A DNA stretch of 21,362 nt from assembly GCA_937915065.1 (NCBI GenBank), contig CALDMR010000115.1:1-21362 (forward strand), read 5' to 3'. How positions within the stretch are numbered: the first letter of the stretch is position 1; each line of letters starts with the position of its first letter. Shown here piece by piece: positions 21,309 to 21,362 of the stretch. The position numbers were made by a program, and so were the translations under genes. This DNA is from an uncultured Clostridia bacterium. GTDB lineage: Bacteria; Bacillota; Clostridia; Oscillospirales; Oscillospiraceae. The notes under the pieces were generated by a model. That model made no database searches, was not told where the DNA came from, and saw nothing but the letters and a program-made list of their open reading frames with translations.

Positions 21309-21362
21309 TGAACTGAACCAGTAAAAACGGACAGTGACAAAATACCCCCTGATGTAGGAAAA
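21309..21362 (+). mobile_element. End of an IS3-like insertion sequence (right boundary)
   Basis: The outward sequence starts TGAACTGAACCAGTAAAAAC, and 21309-21360 is the exact inverted copy of 1-52. Both boundaries show the same end of the element reading outward, so the two copies are in opposite orientation. The terminal TG and the GGACAG motif suggest an IS3-family end (inference). The transposase lies outside the window. Confidence 0.55.

Noticed and set aside
1..21362. Whole window as a composite transposon
   Set aside because: The cargo is chromosomal core metabolism (pyk, birA, pncB, flotillin) rather than accessory genes. Two nearby independent IS copies, or an assembly break at them, explain the ends more simply.
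21286..21362. Group IIC intron next to a terminator
   Set aside because: These introns insert after terminator hairpins, but their 5' end starts GTGYG-like. Here the element starts TGAACTG and interrupts the hairpin arm, which fits an IS better.
1..21362. CRISPR arrays, tRNA or rRNA genes
   Set aside because: No regularly spaced direct repeats with unique spacers and no cloverleaf or rRNA sequence were seen on either strand; the only periodic repeat is the 33-bp coding repeat near 9239.

Overview
The window looks like chromosomal DNA from a GC-rich (high 50s percent by eye) anaerobic Firmicute, most likely a gut Clostridia member of the Oscillospiraceae type. Reasons: strong AGGAGG-type ribosome sites, sigma-A promoters with 16-18 bp spacers, compact ATGA/GTGA overlaps, U-tailed hairpin terminators, and a Firmicutes-typical gene set (YlmH, YnzC, BirA with an HTH domain, NfeD-flotillin, ECF sigma with a membrane partner). 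I find 23 protein genes, no tRNA, rRNA or CRISPR, and no gene-free stretch above 300 bases. The largest gaps, 8800-9049 and 17278-17535, hold divergent promoters.

Layout. 76-2903 (minus): an OmpR-type response regulator and a multi-pass histidine kinase, translationally coupled. 2989-3879 (minus): an EamA-type transporter, divergent from a small DUF3783-like gene (4013-4408). 4459-6152: bioY and birA, divergent, separated by a compact control region with two BirA-type operators and overlapping -35 boxes. 6164-7296: a two-gene short-chain chromate-type transporter in line with birA. 7384-8799 (minus): pyruvate kinase. 9050-10252: a zinc-ribbon/membrane/Ig-like protein with a coding repeat. 10366-12649: ylmH, a ynzC-like gene and an XpaC-like gene in one operon. 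12784-14943: ECF sigma factor, probable membrane anti-sigma and an EF-hand-like lipoprotein. 15078-17277 (minus): nfeD and a flotillin. 17536-18836: an HdeD-like membrane protein and a class I glutamine-amidotransferase-like hydrolase. 18968-21285: a TfoX-N-like protein, a probable nicotinamidase and nicotinate phosphoribosyltransferase, giving a two-step NAD salvage route.

Both ends carry the same 52-bp sequence as a perfect inverted repeat (1-52 and 21309-21360). Read outward, each begins TGAACTGAACC and resembles the end of an IS3-family element. Each lies exactly 23 bp beyond the stop codon of the last gene, next to what looks like the first half of a broken terminator (A-run followed by a C/G-rich arm). 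The window is therefore probably bounded by two oppositely oriented copies of one insertion sequence that prefers intrinsic terminators. I see no clearly new defence or biosynthetic system. The observations most worth following are the terminator-associated IS ends, the double BirA operator, the zinc-ribbon/Ig-like repeat protein and the sigma/anti-sigma/lipoprotein unit.
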